Assembly (NCBI GenBank): GCA_030654205.1
Contig: JAURXW010000530.1
Span: 1-14,021, forward strand
Reading direction: 5' to 3'
Origin: Bacteriovorax sp.
GTDB lineage: Bacteria; Bdellovibrionota; Bacteriovoracia; Bacteriovoracales; Bacteriovoracaceae
DNA: 14,021 nt
The notes below the pieces were generated by a model that saw only the letters and a list, made by a program, of their open reading frames with translations, did no database searches and was not told the origin of the DNA. The position numbers were made by a program, and so were the translations under genes. Below are positions 7,180-14,021 of this stretch, in pieces (the stretch's first letter is position 1; every line of letters begins with the position of its first letter).

Positions 7180-8592
7180 ATGAAGCTACCCCATTTACTG
7201 GCGACCACTATTTTGACTCTAAGTTTTTCGTATGCGCTTTTTGCCGACGAAGGTGGGGTTGCAAAAGTTGTCATAATGAAAGGCCAGGTAAAGGCAAGAC
7301 TTCTCAACGGTTCAATTCAAGACGTTGTGGTTGATCAGTCTATCCCCGAAGGTGCGACTCTCCAGACGTCAGAAAAAAGTTTTGTAAAATTAATTTTTAT
7401 CGATAAATCTCTAATGAACTTAGGTCCAAATAGTCAGATGGTCATTAATGCTTTTCCAAAAAATGAAGCGGGTATCGTAACTCTTGTTAAAGGACAAATT
7501 CGCTCTCAAGTTACAAAAGACTATATGGAAATGGACGATAAAAGCAAAAGTAAGCTTTATATAAAAACCAAAACAGCTGCCATGGGAATTCGTGGTACTG
7601 ATTTTCAAGTAAACTATAATGCTGAAAACCAAAACACTTCTCTAATAACTTACGAAGGAAAAGTAGCGATGGCCCATATTGAAAAGGGACAACGCGAAGA
7701 TCGCCTGGATCAAGGAAAATTAGAAAGAGTTGTCTCAAGTGAAAAAGCGGTACTGGTTGAGCATGGACAAATTTCAGCGGTTAATTTAAACGTAGCCGAA
7801 CGAGCTATGGCCCCTACTCTTTTAGGAACCAAACAAATAGAGGCCCTTCAAAATAACGAAACTGGACTTAAAGAATCAACTGATTCCGATAAAAAACAAT
7901 ATCGAAATCCACTTCCTCCAGGAGTTGATAGTGCAATTTTCTCAAGCACTCAATCTGTAGTTTCGGCTGAAAAAATAAACGCCAAAAGCAATCCCAACGG
8001 TTTTTTTAATGCTAAAACCGGAGAATATAAACTTCCGGCCGGATCTATTATTGATTTAAATACAGTTAATATTATTCCACCTCCGGCCAATGCTGTTTTT
8101 GATCCAAACTCTAAAACATATGTCGTACCAGAAAATTATGGAAAAGTTGATAAATCCACAGGAGAATACAAAGCTCCCGAAGGATTAAAACTTGGAGCTG
8201 ATGGAAAATTTATTTTAGTTGATCCTTCCGCTTACGCCAAAAGCCAAGTGATAAATAAGCAAGATGATAAAAAACAAGACAAATCACCCGACCAAAAAAC
8301 CGATGCACCAAAAGATGAAAGAGCTCCGGCCAGTACCGACGCGGCCTCAGCTCCAACAGGTCCAGCTCCAAAAATGGATGTACCAAAAATTTATGATGCC
8401 CGTCCAGATATGGCGGCCTTTACAGAAAGATTTGCTCCAGCTCCACCACCTCCACCATCAGGAATGACTGATGCCCAAAGGGCCGTAGCAGCGGAAAGAA
8501 TATCTACGACTGAAACACTCAGAAAAGATGCTGCAGACCAAGGGACAAATCGCCCGACAGCAAAAACAAATTTTAATTTCATTCCACAGTAA
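7180..8592 (+). CDS. Exported FecR-domain protein with repetitive, proline-rich tail
   Basis: A 470-residue protein, predicted periplasmic or cell-surface. The signal peptide is residues 1-22 (cleavage LFA|DE). A FecR domain (PF04773 type) spans about 30-170: the GQV strand start, IPEGATLQTSEKSFVKLIF, DKSLMNLGPNSQMVI and the signature KTAAMGIRGTDFQV (G136-IRGTDF). There is no anti-sigma or membrane segment, so this is a stand-alone FecR domain rather than a TonB-linked FecR regulator. About residues 265-350 hold tandem related units, with TGEYK at 280-284 and again at 327-331 and a degenerate copy (SKTYVVPEN) between them. Residues about 360-470 are rich in Lys, Asp, Pro and Ala, with a run of prolines (APAPPPPPSG), and are likely disordered and perhaps wall- or partner-binding. 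AAGGA precedes the ATG. It heads the FecR/TPR-barrel/CHASE2-cyclase cluster and ends in a strong terminator. Confidence 0.85.
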   Translation: MKLPHLLATTILTLSFSYALFADEGGVAKVVIMKGQVKARLLNGSIQDVVVDQSIPEGATLQTSEKSFVKLIFIDKSLMNLGPNSQMVINAFPKNEAGIVTLVKGQIRSQVTKDYMEMDDKSKSKLYIKTKTAAMGIRGTDFQVNYNAENQNTSLITYEGKVAMAHIEKGQREDRLDQGKLERVVSSEKAVLVEHGQISAVNLNVAERAMAPTLLGTKQIEALQNNETGLKESTDSDKKQYRNPLPPGVDSAIFSSTQSVVSAEKINAKSNPNGFFNAKTGEYKLPAGSIIDLNTVNIIPPPANAVFDPNSKTYVVPENYGKVDKSTGEYKAPEGLKLGADGKFILVDPSAYAKSQVINKQDDKKQDKSPDQKTDAPKDERAPASTDAASAPTGPAPKMDVPKIYDARPDMAAFTERFAPAPPPPPSGMTDAQRAVAAERISTTETLRKDAADQGTNRPTAKTNFNFIPQ

Positions 8593-8596
8593 TTAA

Positions 8597-8619
8597 ATAT
8601 CAATTATAATAATTGATAT
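8597..8619 (+). promoter_or_regulatory. Perfect palindrome over a TATAAT box (candidate operator-promoter)
   Basis: ATATCAATTA (8597-8606), TAA, TAATTGATAT (8610-8619) form a perfect 10-bp inverted repeat. TATAAT at 8605-8610 lies across its centre. No strong -35 is present (TTCCAC at 17 bases). It begins five bases after the stop of the FecR gene and is the only apparent place for a promoter serving the barrel and cyclase genes. It could also fold as an RNA hairpin. Confidence 0.45.
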
Positions 8620-8635
8620 AAGTAAATTCAAAATG

Positions 8636-8666
8636 AGGCGCATTTTTAGAAATGCGCCTTTTTTTT
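8636..8666 (+). terminator. Strong intrinsic terminator, adjacent to the next start
   Basis: AGGCGCATTT (8636-8645) pairs with AAATGCGCCT (8650-8659) around a TTAG loop and ends in eight Ts (8659-8666). It terminates the FecR transcript but ends only 15 bases before the ATG at 8682, so it may also act as an attenuator in the leader of the downstream genes. Confidence 0.9.
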
Positions 8667-8681
8667 CTATGGATGGAAAAA

Positions 8682-10271
8682 ATGCGAAAGCCACGTCTAT
8701 TGTTAGCAGCACCTCTTTTGTTGGCCATAAGTTTCAATCTTAATGCTCAATCAATATCATTAACTGAATTCAATCAATTTTTTAAAAGTGCTCAATACAC
8801 AAAGGCCTTAAGCATTTTAGAAAAAAGTGATTCAAAAGATTTCCCGAATGGACAAAGTTTTTATTTCGAAGGTATTTGCCATGCCAAACTTCAAGAATAC
8901 GACAAAGCAATAAAGAGTTTTGAAAAAGCAATAAAAGAAAAAAATACTAGTCTGGATCTTCAATATGAATATGGCCAGGCCCTCTATGCGGCCAATGAGT
9001 TAAAGGCCGCTCGCAATGCTTTTAAAGAGTCTATCCATAACAAATTTAATGTTCCCGCTTCTACTTATTACGTGGCCCACATCTCTCAAATTTTAGAAGA
9101 GTATATTGAAGCCAAAGATGGCTATACCGAAATCATAAAAAACAAAGATTCTGATGTTAAGCTAAAACAAGTCGCACGATTTCAGTTAGCAGAAACATTA
9201 CTCTTAATTATGAGAGATAAAATCAAAGGAAAAGAAGAGCAAGAAAAAAGTGTTGCAAAATACATTATTCCAATGATGAAGGAAGCTTCTAATACAGACA
9301 AAGGAACTCAGCTCTCATTTGAGATAGATCAGCGCCTCAATGAAATTCAAAAAGAATTTAATCTTGATCCAAACTTATTAATCAATGGTAGAAGAATTTC
9401 GGCCAAAAGATACAGCGGTTACCTGACTCAAAAAATAAAATTTGATGACAACATCTCACTGACTAATGAAATAAATAATATTCAACAATCAAAACAAGAA
9501 TCTTTTATTTATGAATCTGAAGCCTATGCTAAATATGACTTTTTACTCAAGAAAAAATTTATTATGTCTCCTGAAGCTAGAGTTAATTTTATTAAGCATA
9601 GCAACCAAGATAGCGCCGATGTTTATCAAAATGATGCCCTTTCTATCAATCTAAACCTGAAAAATAAATATGAACATCTCATTAATGCAAAGCCAGCAAG
9701 CTTTCTCTTTGACATAGAATTAAGTAATACAAAAAAAGACTGGAACCAAAAACATCAGCGCGAAGCTTACGCTAACACCACAACCTTTGGAGTTGGAGAG
9801 GCATTTAGTTACTTCAATGCGGGAGATACAACTTTCAAATTCAAATACAAAGATTTTGCAGCTAAAACTGAAACACTAAGTAGTCATACGCTAATTTTAA
9901 GTGGAGACCAAACTGTATCTGTTGGGCAGAGCTTAATCATTGCCTTAATAGAAGCTGACTTTATTAATAACTACAATAATACGACAAATAATACCAATAC
10001 CTATCTCGCTCGTGTTGATTACTTAATTCCTGACATTTTTCCAAAATACACACTGGGTCTAGCAGTATCTGCGACCATCACTGACACTGAAGCACAAATG
10101 ACAACCAGAGGGACAGAATTCACTTTTAATCCTTCGATAGATCTTTCTAAAGCACTAAACGATAATATGAAAATCACACTTAACTATGACTATAGCAGCA
10201 ACAAATCGAAACTCAGCAGCTATGATTATAACAAACATGTAATCACTTCAGAATTTCGTTATAGTTTCTAA
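8682..10271 (+). CDS. TPR plus outer-membrane beta-barrel protein
   Basis: A 529-residue predicted outer-membrane protein. The signal peptide is residues 1-22 (MRKPRLLLAAPLLLAISFNL, cleavage LNA|QS). Periplasmic TPR units span about 35-150: GQSFYFEGICHAKLQEYDKA, then LQYEYGQALYAANELKAARN, then a third helix pair. A helical linker follows to about 230. From about 235 to the end there are alternating amphipathic strands rich in Tyr, Phe, Asn and Lys, ending in EFRYSF, a C-terminal phenylalanine typical of barrels folded by the BAM complex. The layout recalls TPR-barrel proteins such as the SLAM (surface lipoprotein assembly modulator) type, but no family is assigned. The frame opens at 8652, but that ATG lies inside the terminator stem; the signal peptide start at 8682 is chosen. 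The cyclase gene follows after 17 bases, so the two are surely cotranscribed. Confidence 0.8.
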   Translation: MRKPRLLLAAPLLLAISFNLNAQSISLTEFNQFFKSAQYTKALSILEKSDSKDFPNGQSFYFEGICHAKLQEYDKAIKSFEKAIKEKNTSLDLQYEYGQALYAANELKAARNAFKESIHNKFNVPASTYYVAHISQILEEYIEAKDGYTEIIKNKDSDVKLKQVARFQLAETLLLIMRDKIKGKEEQEKSVAKYIIPMMKEASNTDKGTQLSFEIDQRLNEIQKEFNLDPNLLINGRRISAKRYSGYLTQKIKFDDNISLTNEINNIQQSKQESFIYESEAYAKYDFLLKKKFIMSPEARVNFIKHSNQDSADVYQNDALSINLNLKNKYEHLINAKPASFLFDIELSNTKKDWNQKHQREAYANTTTFGVGEAFSYFNAGDTTFKFKYKDFAAKTETLSSHTLILSGDQTVSVGQSLIIALIEADFINNYNNTTNNTNTYLARVDYLIPDIFPKYTLGLAVSATITDTEAQMTTRGTEFTFNPSIDLSKALNDNMKITLNYDYSSNKSKLSSYDYNKHVITSEFRYSF

Positions 10272-10288
10272 AATTTGGAGTCAGCTCA

Positions 10289-12505
10289 ATGCTATTTAGA
10301 ATTTTTCAATATCTTGGAATTTGTTTTATCATTGTTTTTTCGGCCATAAGTATTTTGCTCTCTACCAGCGAGCGCGATTTAAGTTCATCTGCTGACAAGC
10401 CTTTTATTTTAACTTACGCTTCTTTTTTCGAAGATCGTTTTTTTGATCTTCGAATGAAATTTACAATTGATAAAAAGAAAAAAGACAACCGAATGGTTTT
10501 AGCTGCTATTGATGATCATTCGTTAAATAAAATTGGCCGATGGCCTTGGACGCGCACGAAACACGCGCAGCTCATAGATAAATTAGGTAGTTTTGGAGCA
10601 AAGATCTTGGCCTTCGATGTTTTTTATTCTGAGCCAGAAGTGGCGTGCAATGCTGAGTCACCCGATATTATATTGGCCAATAGTATTAAAAAATTTCAAG
10701 CGATTCCCGGACACAAAATCATTCTCCCCTATTCAGTTGATATAAAAGACTCAGATAAAATTGATGAAGAAAATTATTTCAAAGAAGCTCCAGATCAGCT
10801 TTTAAATTTTATGCTCGATACCAAACAAGCTCAAGGAGCAAACCTTCAACCAAACCTTGTTGGTCGAAAAGTTTATCCTATTCCTCTTTTGGCAAACTCC
10901 GATGTGGGAATTTCTCATATTGAAGCTGAAGCCGACTCTGATGGAGTTTTTCGCCATTATCCGTTGGTCACAAATATAGATTCAATTTACTATCCTTCAT
11001 TTGCACTCCAGGCCTATCAATTTTATACCGGTGATAAACCAACAGTTGAAATACCCTCTTCTGTAAACGGATTGTTAAAATCAAAAACCGGGACTACTTA
11101 TCTAAACTATAATGGCGAAACAAAAATCCGTTGGCTTGGAGGCCTTGATCATTTTCCAATCGTGTCAATCTTTGATATTTTAAATGCCAAAGACGGTGAT
11201 CTTAAAATGACCCAAATTTTTAAAGATAATATAGTTTTTATTGCCTCAACTGCTTTCGGGGCCCATGACTTAAGAAACACACCTGTTGATTCCGCTCTTC
11301 CTGGAGTGGTTTTTCATATGAACATGGTACATATGCTCTTGGAAGGAAAATACTTTGTTTCAGAAAATGAATCAACTAAATATTCATGGATCCTACTGGC
11401 ATTAGGCTCTGTAATTATAATTGCCACCATGTTTGTGGGACACGCCATTTTAGATTTTCTTGTGGTTAATAGTATTATCGTAGGCTTTCTTTTCTTAGAC
11501 ACCTATTATTTTATACCTAGGGGTTATAATCTTCGATTGTTCTTTTGTCTTTTTTCAGTTGTCCTTTGTTATTCTTGGTCTACTTTTTTACATTTTTATC
11601 AATCTAATAAAGAAAAAAATAAAATCAAAGGAACATTTTCCCGCTATCTTGCCCCCTCAATTGTTAATGATTTATTAAAAAATCCTGAAAAAGTACGCCT
11701 TGGTGGTGAGAAGAAAAATATCACTGTTTTCTTTTCTGATGTCCGCGACTTCACTTCTATTTCTGAAAAATTAACTCCGGAACAACTGACTCTTTGTTTA
11801 AATAAATATATGACGATGATGACGGATACCCTATTTGAACACAAAGGGACACTTGATAAGTATATTGGAGACGCGATGGTGGCCTATTGGGGAGCTCCAG
11901 TAGAGCTTGAAAATCATCCCTATTGGGCAATCAAAGGGGCCATTGAAATGATCGAGCGCCTTCCGGCCATTAATGAAGAATTTAAACGTGATGGATTTCC
12001 CATTTTTAAACACGGAATTGGATTAAACACTGGCGAATGTTCTGTGGGTAATATGGGATCAAATCAAATTTTTTCATATACAGCTCTCGGTGATAATATG
12101 AATCTTGGTGCTCGCCTTGAATCACTTTGTAAATTTTATGGTGTTCAATTAAATATTTCGGAATATACCAAAAATGCCCTTCCATCTGAGCTTGCAAAAG
12201 AATTTACTTTTAGAACACTCGATAAAGTCCGGGTAAAAGGAAAAGAGAAAGCACTTACTATTTTTGAAGTCCTGCATCCTGGTCATCATCTATATAACGA
12301 CAAAAAAGCACTCGAACTTTACGAACTAGCTTTTAATAATTATTTAATTCAAAATTTTGACGAAGCCTCTAAAATACTTAAAAAATTGCATGAAAGCTAT
12401 CCAGAAGATAAAACCTTTGATCGAATGCTGCATGTTTGTTTAGATTTCATTGACACACCTCCCCCGGCAGGTTGGGATGGAACTTTTACCCATAAATCAA
12501 AGTAA
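10289..12505 (+). CDS. CHASE2-domain transmembrane adenylate cyclase (class III)
   Basis: A 738-residue inner-membrane enzyme predicted to make cAMP from ATP. A first helix (about 7-26) is followed by a periplasmic CHASE2 sensor (about 40-350), including FFDLRMKF, IDDHSLNKIGRWPWTRTKHA, AFDVFYSEPE and ALPGVVFHMNMVHMLL. Three helices follow (about 366-432), then the catalytic domain (about 475-650). Both metal aspartates are present (D484 in FFSDVRDF, D528 in DKYIGDAMVAYWG), as are the adenine-recognising K524 and T598 (YTALGD, the class IIIb-like Thr) and the transition-state N605 and R609. All catalytic residues are thus intact, and ATP is favoured over GTP. A short TPR-like tail (about 670-720) ends with PPPAGWDG, a motif I recall from other CHASE2 cyclases. 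GGAG lies upstream of the ATG. It is cotranscribed with the barrel gene, so the envelope proteins probably feed its sensor. Confidence 0.92.
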   Translation: MLFRIFQYLGICFIIVFSAISILLSTSERDLSSSADKPFILTYASFFEDRFFDLRMKFTIDKKKKDNRMVLAAIDDHSLNKIGRWPWTRTKHAQLIDKLGSFGAKILAFDVFYSEPEVACNAESPDIILANSIKKFQAIPGHKIILPYSVDIKDSDKIDEENYFKEAPDQLLNFMLDTKQAQGANLQPNLVGRKVYPIPLLANSDVGISHIEAEADSDGVFRHYPLVTNIDSIYYPSFALQAYQFYTGDKPTVEIPSSVNGLLKSKTGTTYLNYNGETKIRWLGGLDHFPIVSIFDILNAKDGDLKMTQIFKDNIVFIASTAFGAHDLRNTPVDSALPGVVFHMNMVHMLLEGKYFVSENESTKYSWILLALGSVIIIATMFVGHAILDFLVVNSIIVGFLFLDTYYFIPRGYNLRLFFCLFSVVLCYSWSTFLHFYQSNKEKNKIKGTFSRYLAPSIVNDLLKNPEKVRLGGEKKNITVFFSDVRDFTSISEKLTPEQLTLCLNKYMTMMTDTLFEHKGTLDKYIGDAMVAYWGAPVELENHPYWAIKGAIEMIERLPAINEEFKRDGFPIFKHGIGLNTGECSVGNMGSNQIFSYTALGDNMNLGARLESLCKFYGVQLNISEYTKNALPSELAKEFTFRTLDKVRVKGKEKALTIFEVLHPGHHLYNDKKALELYELAFNNYLIQNFDEASKILKKLHESYPEDKTFDRMLHVCLDFIDTPPPAGWDGTFTHKSK

Positions 12506-12531
12506 AATATTCATTTATAAGCTCTGTCTAG

Positions 12532-12560
12532 TTGCTAGCTTCCTGGCCCTTGAATATACT
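12532..12560 (+). promoter_or_regulatory. Promoter of the lipocalin gene
   Basis: TTGCTA (12532-12537), 17 bases, TATACT (12555-12560), then a predicted start near 12567, about 16 bases before the ATG at 12583. This spacing and the 5/6 -10 match make it a reasonable housekeeping promoter for the lipocalin-OsmC pair. Confidence 0.55.
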
Positions 12561-12582
12561 CAAGTCAACTAGGGAGGTTTAT

Positions 12583-13104
12583 ATGAAAAATTTATTAGTC
12601 GCTTTATTAGCTTTAATTTCTTCAACTGTTTTTGCTGGTGATGTTCTTCCAACGGCAACGAATGTAGATATTGGTCGTTATATTGGAAAATGGTATGCCG
12701 TTTCGGCCTTACCTCAAATTTTCACAAGAAAATGCTTGGCCCAAACTGCAGAGTACGGAATTTTATCTGCTAATTCAATTTCAGTTTTAAACACTTGTTA
12801 CAAAGCTAATGGAGCAACCACAGATATTACAGGAAAGGCCGTAGTCGTCGATTCTAAAACAAACGCTCGATTAGTTGTAACTTTTAATAATTTTTTCACA
12901 CGTCTTTTTAGAGTTAAAGGTGAATACGTCATCATTAAACTTAGCGAAGGATATGACACTGTTTTAATCGGGTCGACAGATCGCAAGTCACTTTGGATTA
13001 TGTCTCGCACTCCAAGTATTGCTCCAGAAATTTTTAGTGAATATAAAGACTATGCTAAATCTTTAGGATTCAATGTTAATAAATTAGTTAATTCCGTATT
13101 TTAA
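12583..13104 (+). CDS. Periplasmic lipocalin, Blc type
   Basis: A 173-residue lipocalin, a beta-barrel carrier of lipids or other hydrophobic molecules, of the bacterial Blc/apolipoprotein D type associated with envelope stress. The signal peptide is residues 1-18 (cleavage VFA|GD). The first lipocalin motif, GRYIGKWYAVSALP, lies at 31-44, and the strand near the end reads SLWIMSRTP, also a family signature, followed by the C-terminal helix (EIFSEYKDYAKSLGF). C51 and C71 are placed to form the usual disulfide. Unlike E. coli Blc there is no lipobox cysteine after the signal peptide, so the protein should be soluble in the periplasm. A longer frame reaches 12532, but AGGGAGG five bases before the ATG at 12583 and the promoter just upstream fix the start. 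The OsmC-like gene follows after 22 bases. Confidence 0.9.
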   Translation: MKNLLVALLALISSTVFAGDVLPTATNVDIGRYIGKWYAVSALPQIFTRKCLAQTAEYGILSANSISVLNTCYKANGATTDITGKAVVVDSKTNARLVVTFNNFFTRLFRVKGEYVIIKLSEGYDTVLIGSTDRKSLWIMSRTPSIAPEIFSEYKDYAKSLGFNVNKLVNSVF

Positions 13105-13126
13105 ATTAAAACAAGTTGGGTATATA

Positions 13127-13567
13127 GTGAGCGCATTTCCTAAAACCTTTTCAGTTGAATCCGCAGGTGCATCCGGAGTTTCTGAAATATGGGTTAACCA
13201 TTTAATTGGTAAAGAATGCGCTCCTATCTCAATGGCAATTCCCCCAGAATTTGATGGCCCAGGTGGGACATATTCACCTGAAGATCTTTATGCCATGGCC
13301 TTGATGAATTGTTATCTTGCGACTTTTAAAGTTATTGCGGAAAAATCAAAACTCCAATATGAAAATATACTGGGATCCGCTACCCTCTATGTTGATAAGG
13401 GCGAAGAGATTGCACCTTGGATGGAAAGAATTGAAATCACCATTATTCTAACGGGGGCAAAACAAACGGCTCGCGCACTCACTATTCTTGAAAAAACCAA
13501 AGCTCATTGCATGATACTTAATTCTGTAAAAACTAAAATTGATTTTGAATTTCAAGTAAAAGAATAG
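13127..13567 (+). CDS. OsmC/Ohr-family peroxidase-like protein
   Basis: A 146-residue cytosolic protein of the OsmC/Ohr superfamily, thiol-dependent hydroperoxide reductases. Both family cysteines are visible: C62 in ALMNCYLATF, preceded by the PEDLYAMAL helix, and C128 in KAHCMILNSV. The arrangement of an N-terminal beta part, a central helix with the peroxidatic cysteine and a second cysteine helix matches the family; an extra C31 is also present. Whether it reduces organic peroxides or is an uncharacterised OsmC branch cannot be told. The start is a GTG at 13127 with only a weak upstream GGG; no better start is seen. It follows the lipocalin gene by 22 bases, probably in one operon dealing with oxidised lipids or envelope stress. 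Its last 35 bases overlap the convergent gene. Confidence 0.85.
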   Translation: MSAFPKTFSVESAGASGVSEIWVNHLIGKECAPISMAIPPEFDGPGGTYSPEDLYAMALMNCYLATFKVIAEKSKLQYENILGSATLYVDKGEEIAPWMERIEITIILTGAKQTARALTILEKTKAHCMILNSVKTKIDFEFQVKE

Positions 13568-13988
13568 CTCGTGCTATCCAGGAAATAGTTCTGATCCAAT
13601 TTGTTGAAACTAATTTCTGCCAAGCTTTTTGATCAAAACCTAAAGCGAGAATATCGTGCAGAGGAACGCTGATTAAAAATGTTACACTCCAATTAATCAC
13701 TAGAAATAATGCAGATATTATAAAAAGTGAATTATTTCTATAAAAAGTGTCTAGATATAATAACAACCCCAAACTAATAATTTCTACCAACATTGGTATA
13801 GCGATAACAAAAGAAGTCATTCGAATATGTTTAGCATGGTAAATGGGAAAATCTTTCTTTCCAACCAACGCAAACAATGGATAATTAATAATTTGGATTA
13901 GGCAAATAACACCGACCATGTAGAGGGTTGCTGATAAGTGTATTTTGAAAATTAAAAGTAGATTCATAATTATTTCAAATAGGAACAT
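13533..13988 (-). CDS. Four-helix inner-membrane protein of unknown function
   Basis: A 151-residue integral membrane protein with about four hydrophobic helices. Conserved-looking loops include YPLFALVGKKDFPIYHAKHI after helix 1 and PLHDILALGFD then LVSTNWIRTISWIARA near the end. I recall this pattern (YPLF..VG...FP.YH..H; PLH..L..GFD; L..TNW.RT..W..R) from a widespread uncharacterised bacterial membrane family; the histidines and charged residues may line a site. The ATG at 13988 has no ribosome site, nor does the ATG at 13967, so the start is uncertain. The gene is convergent with, and overlaps by 35 bases, the OsmC-like gene. No terminator is seen in the overlap. Confidence 0.75.
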   Translation of the reverse strand: MFLFEIIMNLLLIFKIHLSATLYMVGVICLIQIINYPLFALVGKKDFPIYHAKHIRMTSFVIAIPMLVEIISLGLLLYLDTFYRNNSLFIISALFLVINWSVTFLISVPLHDILALGFDQKAWQKLVSTNWIRTISWIARAILLLEIQNQF

Positions 13989-14021
13989 TAACTAAAGATT
14001 GAACGATTTTTGTATAAGAAG

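Noticed and set aside
8391..8603. Minus-strand frame opposite the proline-rich tail of the FecR gene
   Set aside because: Its glycine/alanine-rich product is the mirror of the proline codons on the plus strand, and the plus-strand gene is well supported.
8597..8619. The palindrome as an FNR/CRP-type site
   Set aside because: FNR sites read TTGAT then ATCAA. Here the half-sites are in the opposite order (ATCAA then TTGAT) with a different centre, so I call it only an unassigned operator candidate.

Overview
The window is AT-rich bacterial DNA. It most likely comes from a Bdellovibrionota/Bacteriovoracia-type organism (a Gram-negative relative of Bdellovibrio). This is inferred from three things: a TIGR02147/DUF4423-type HTH regulator, a secreted protein with an HHEYAG motif of a kind I recall from these predators, and many Sec-exported and outer-membrane proteins. 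The placement rests on recall, not on a search. No tRNA, rRNA, CRISPR array or intact mobile element was seen.

Layout. Positions 1-1500: the 3' end of an unknown gene, a bidirectional-looking terminator, then on the minus strand a class I SAM methyltransferase and, upstream of it, a small two-helix membrane protein that appears to be leaderless. Positions 1495-1900 hold no intact gene, only short broken reading frames and an inverted repeat. Positions 1901-3669 (minus) encode a Bax inhibitor-1-like membrane protein and the TIGR02147-type regulator. The regulator is divergent from a small XRE-type HTH gene at 3812. Positions 4253-6604 (plus) encode two secreted proteins of unknown function, the first with the HHEYAG motif. 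A terminator follows, then a minus-strand remnant of signal peptidase I (lepB) that keeps only the C-terminal third.

Positions 7180-12505 are the most interesting part. In order they encode an exported FecR-domain protein with a repetitive, proline-rich tail, a TPR plus outer-membrane beta-barrel protein, and a CHASE2-transmembrane-class III adenylate cyclase with all catalytic residues. Together they look like an envelope-spanning system that senses something outside or at the cell wall and makes cAMP. Between the first and second genes lie a perfect palindrome over a TATAAT box and a strong intrinsic terminator ending 15 bases before the next start. The barrel and cyclase genes may therefore be controlled by operator binding and/or transcript attenuation.

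The right end holds a lipocalin (Blc type, but lacking the lipoprotein cysteine) and an OsmC/Ohr-type protein in a likely stress operon. A convergent four-helix membrane protein gene overlaps the OsmC gene by 35 bases.

Several starts given here lie inside the longest open frame, because a Shine-Dalgarno sequence, promoter or terminator shows the longer version cannot be right: 1153, 1458, 2620, 5417, 8682 and 12583.
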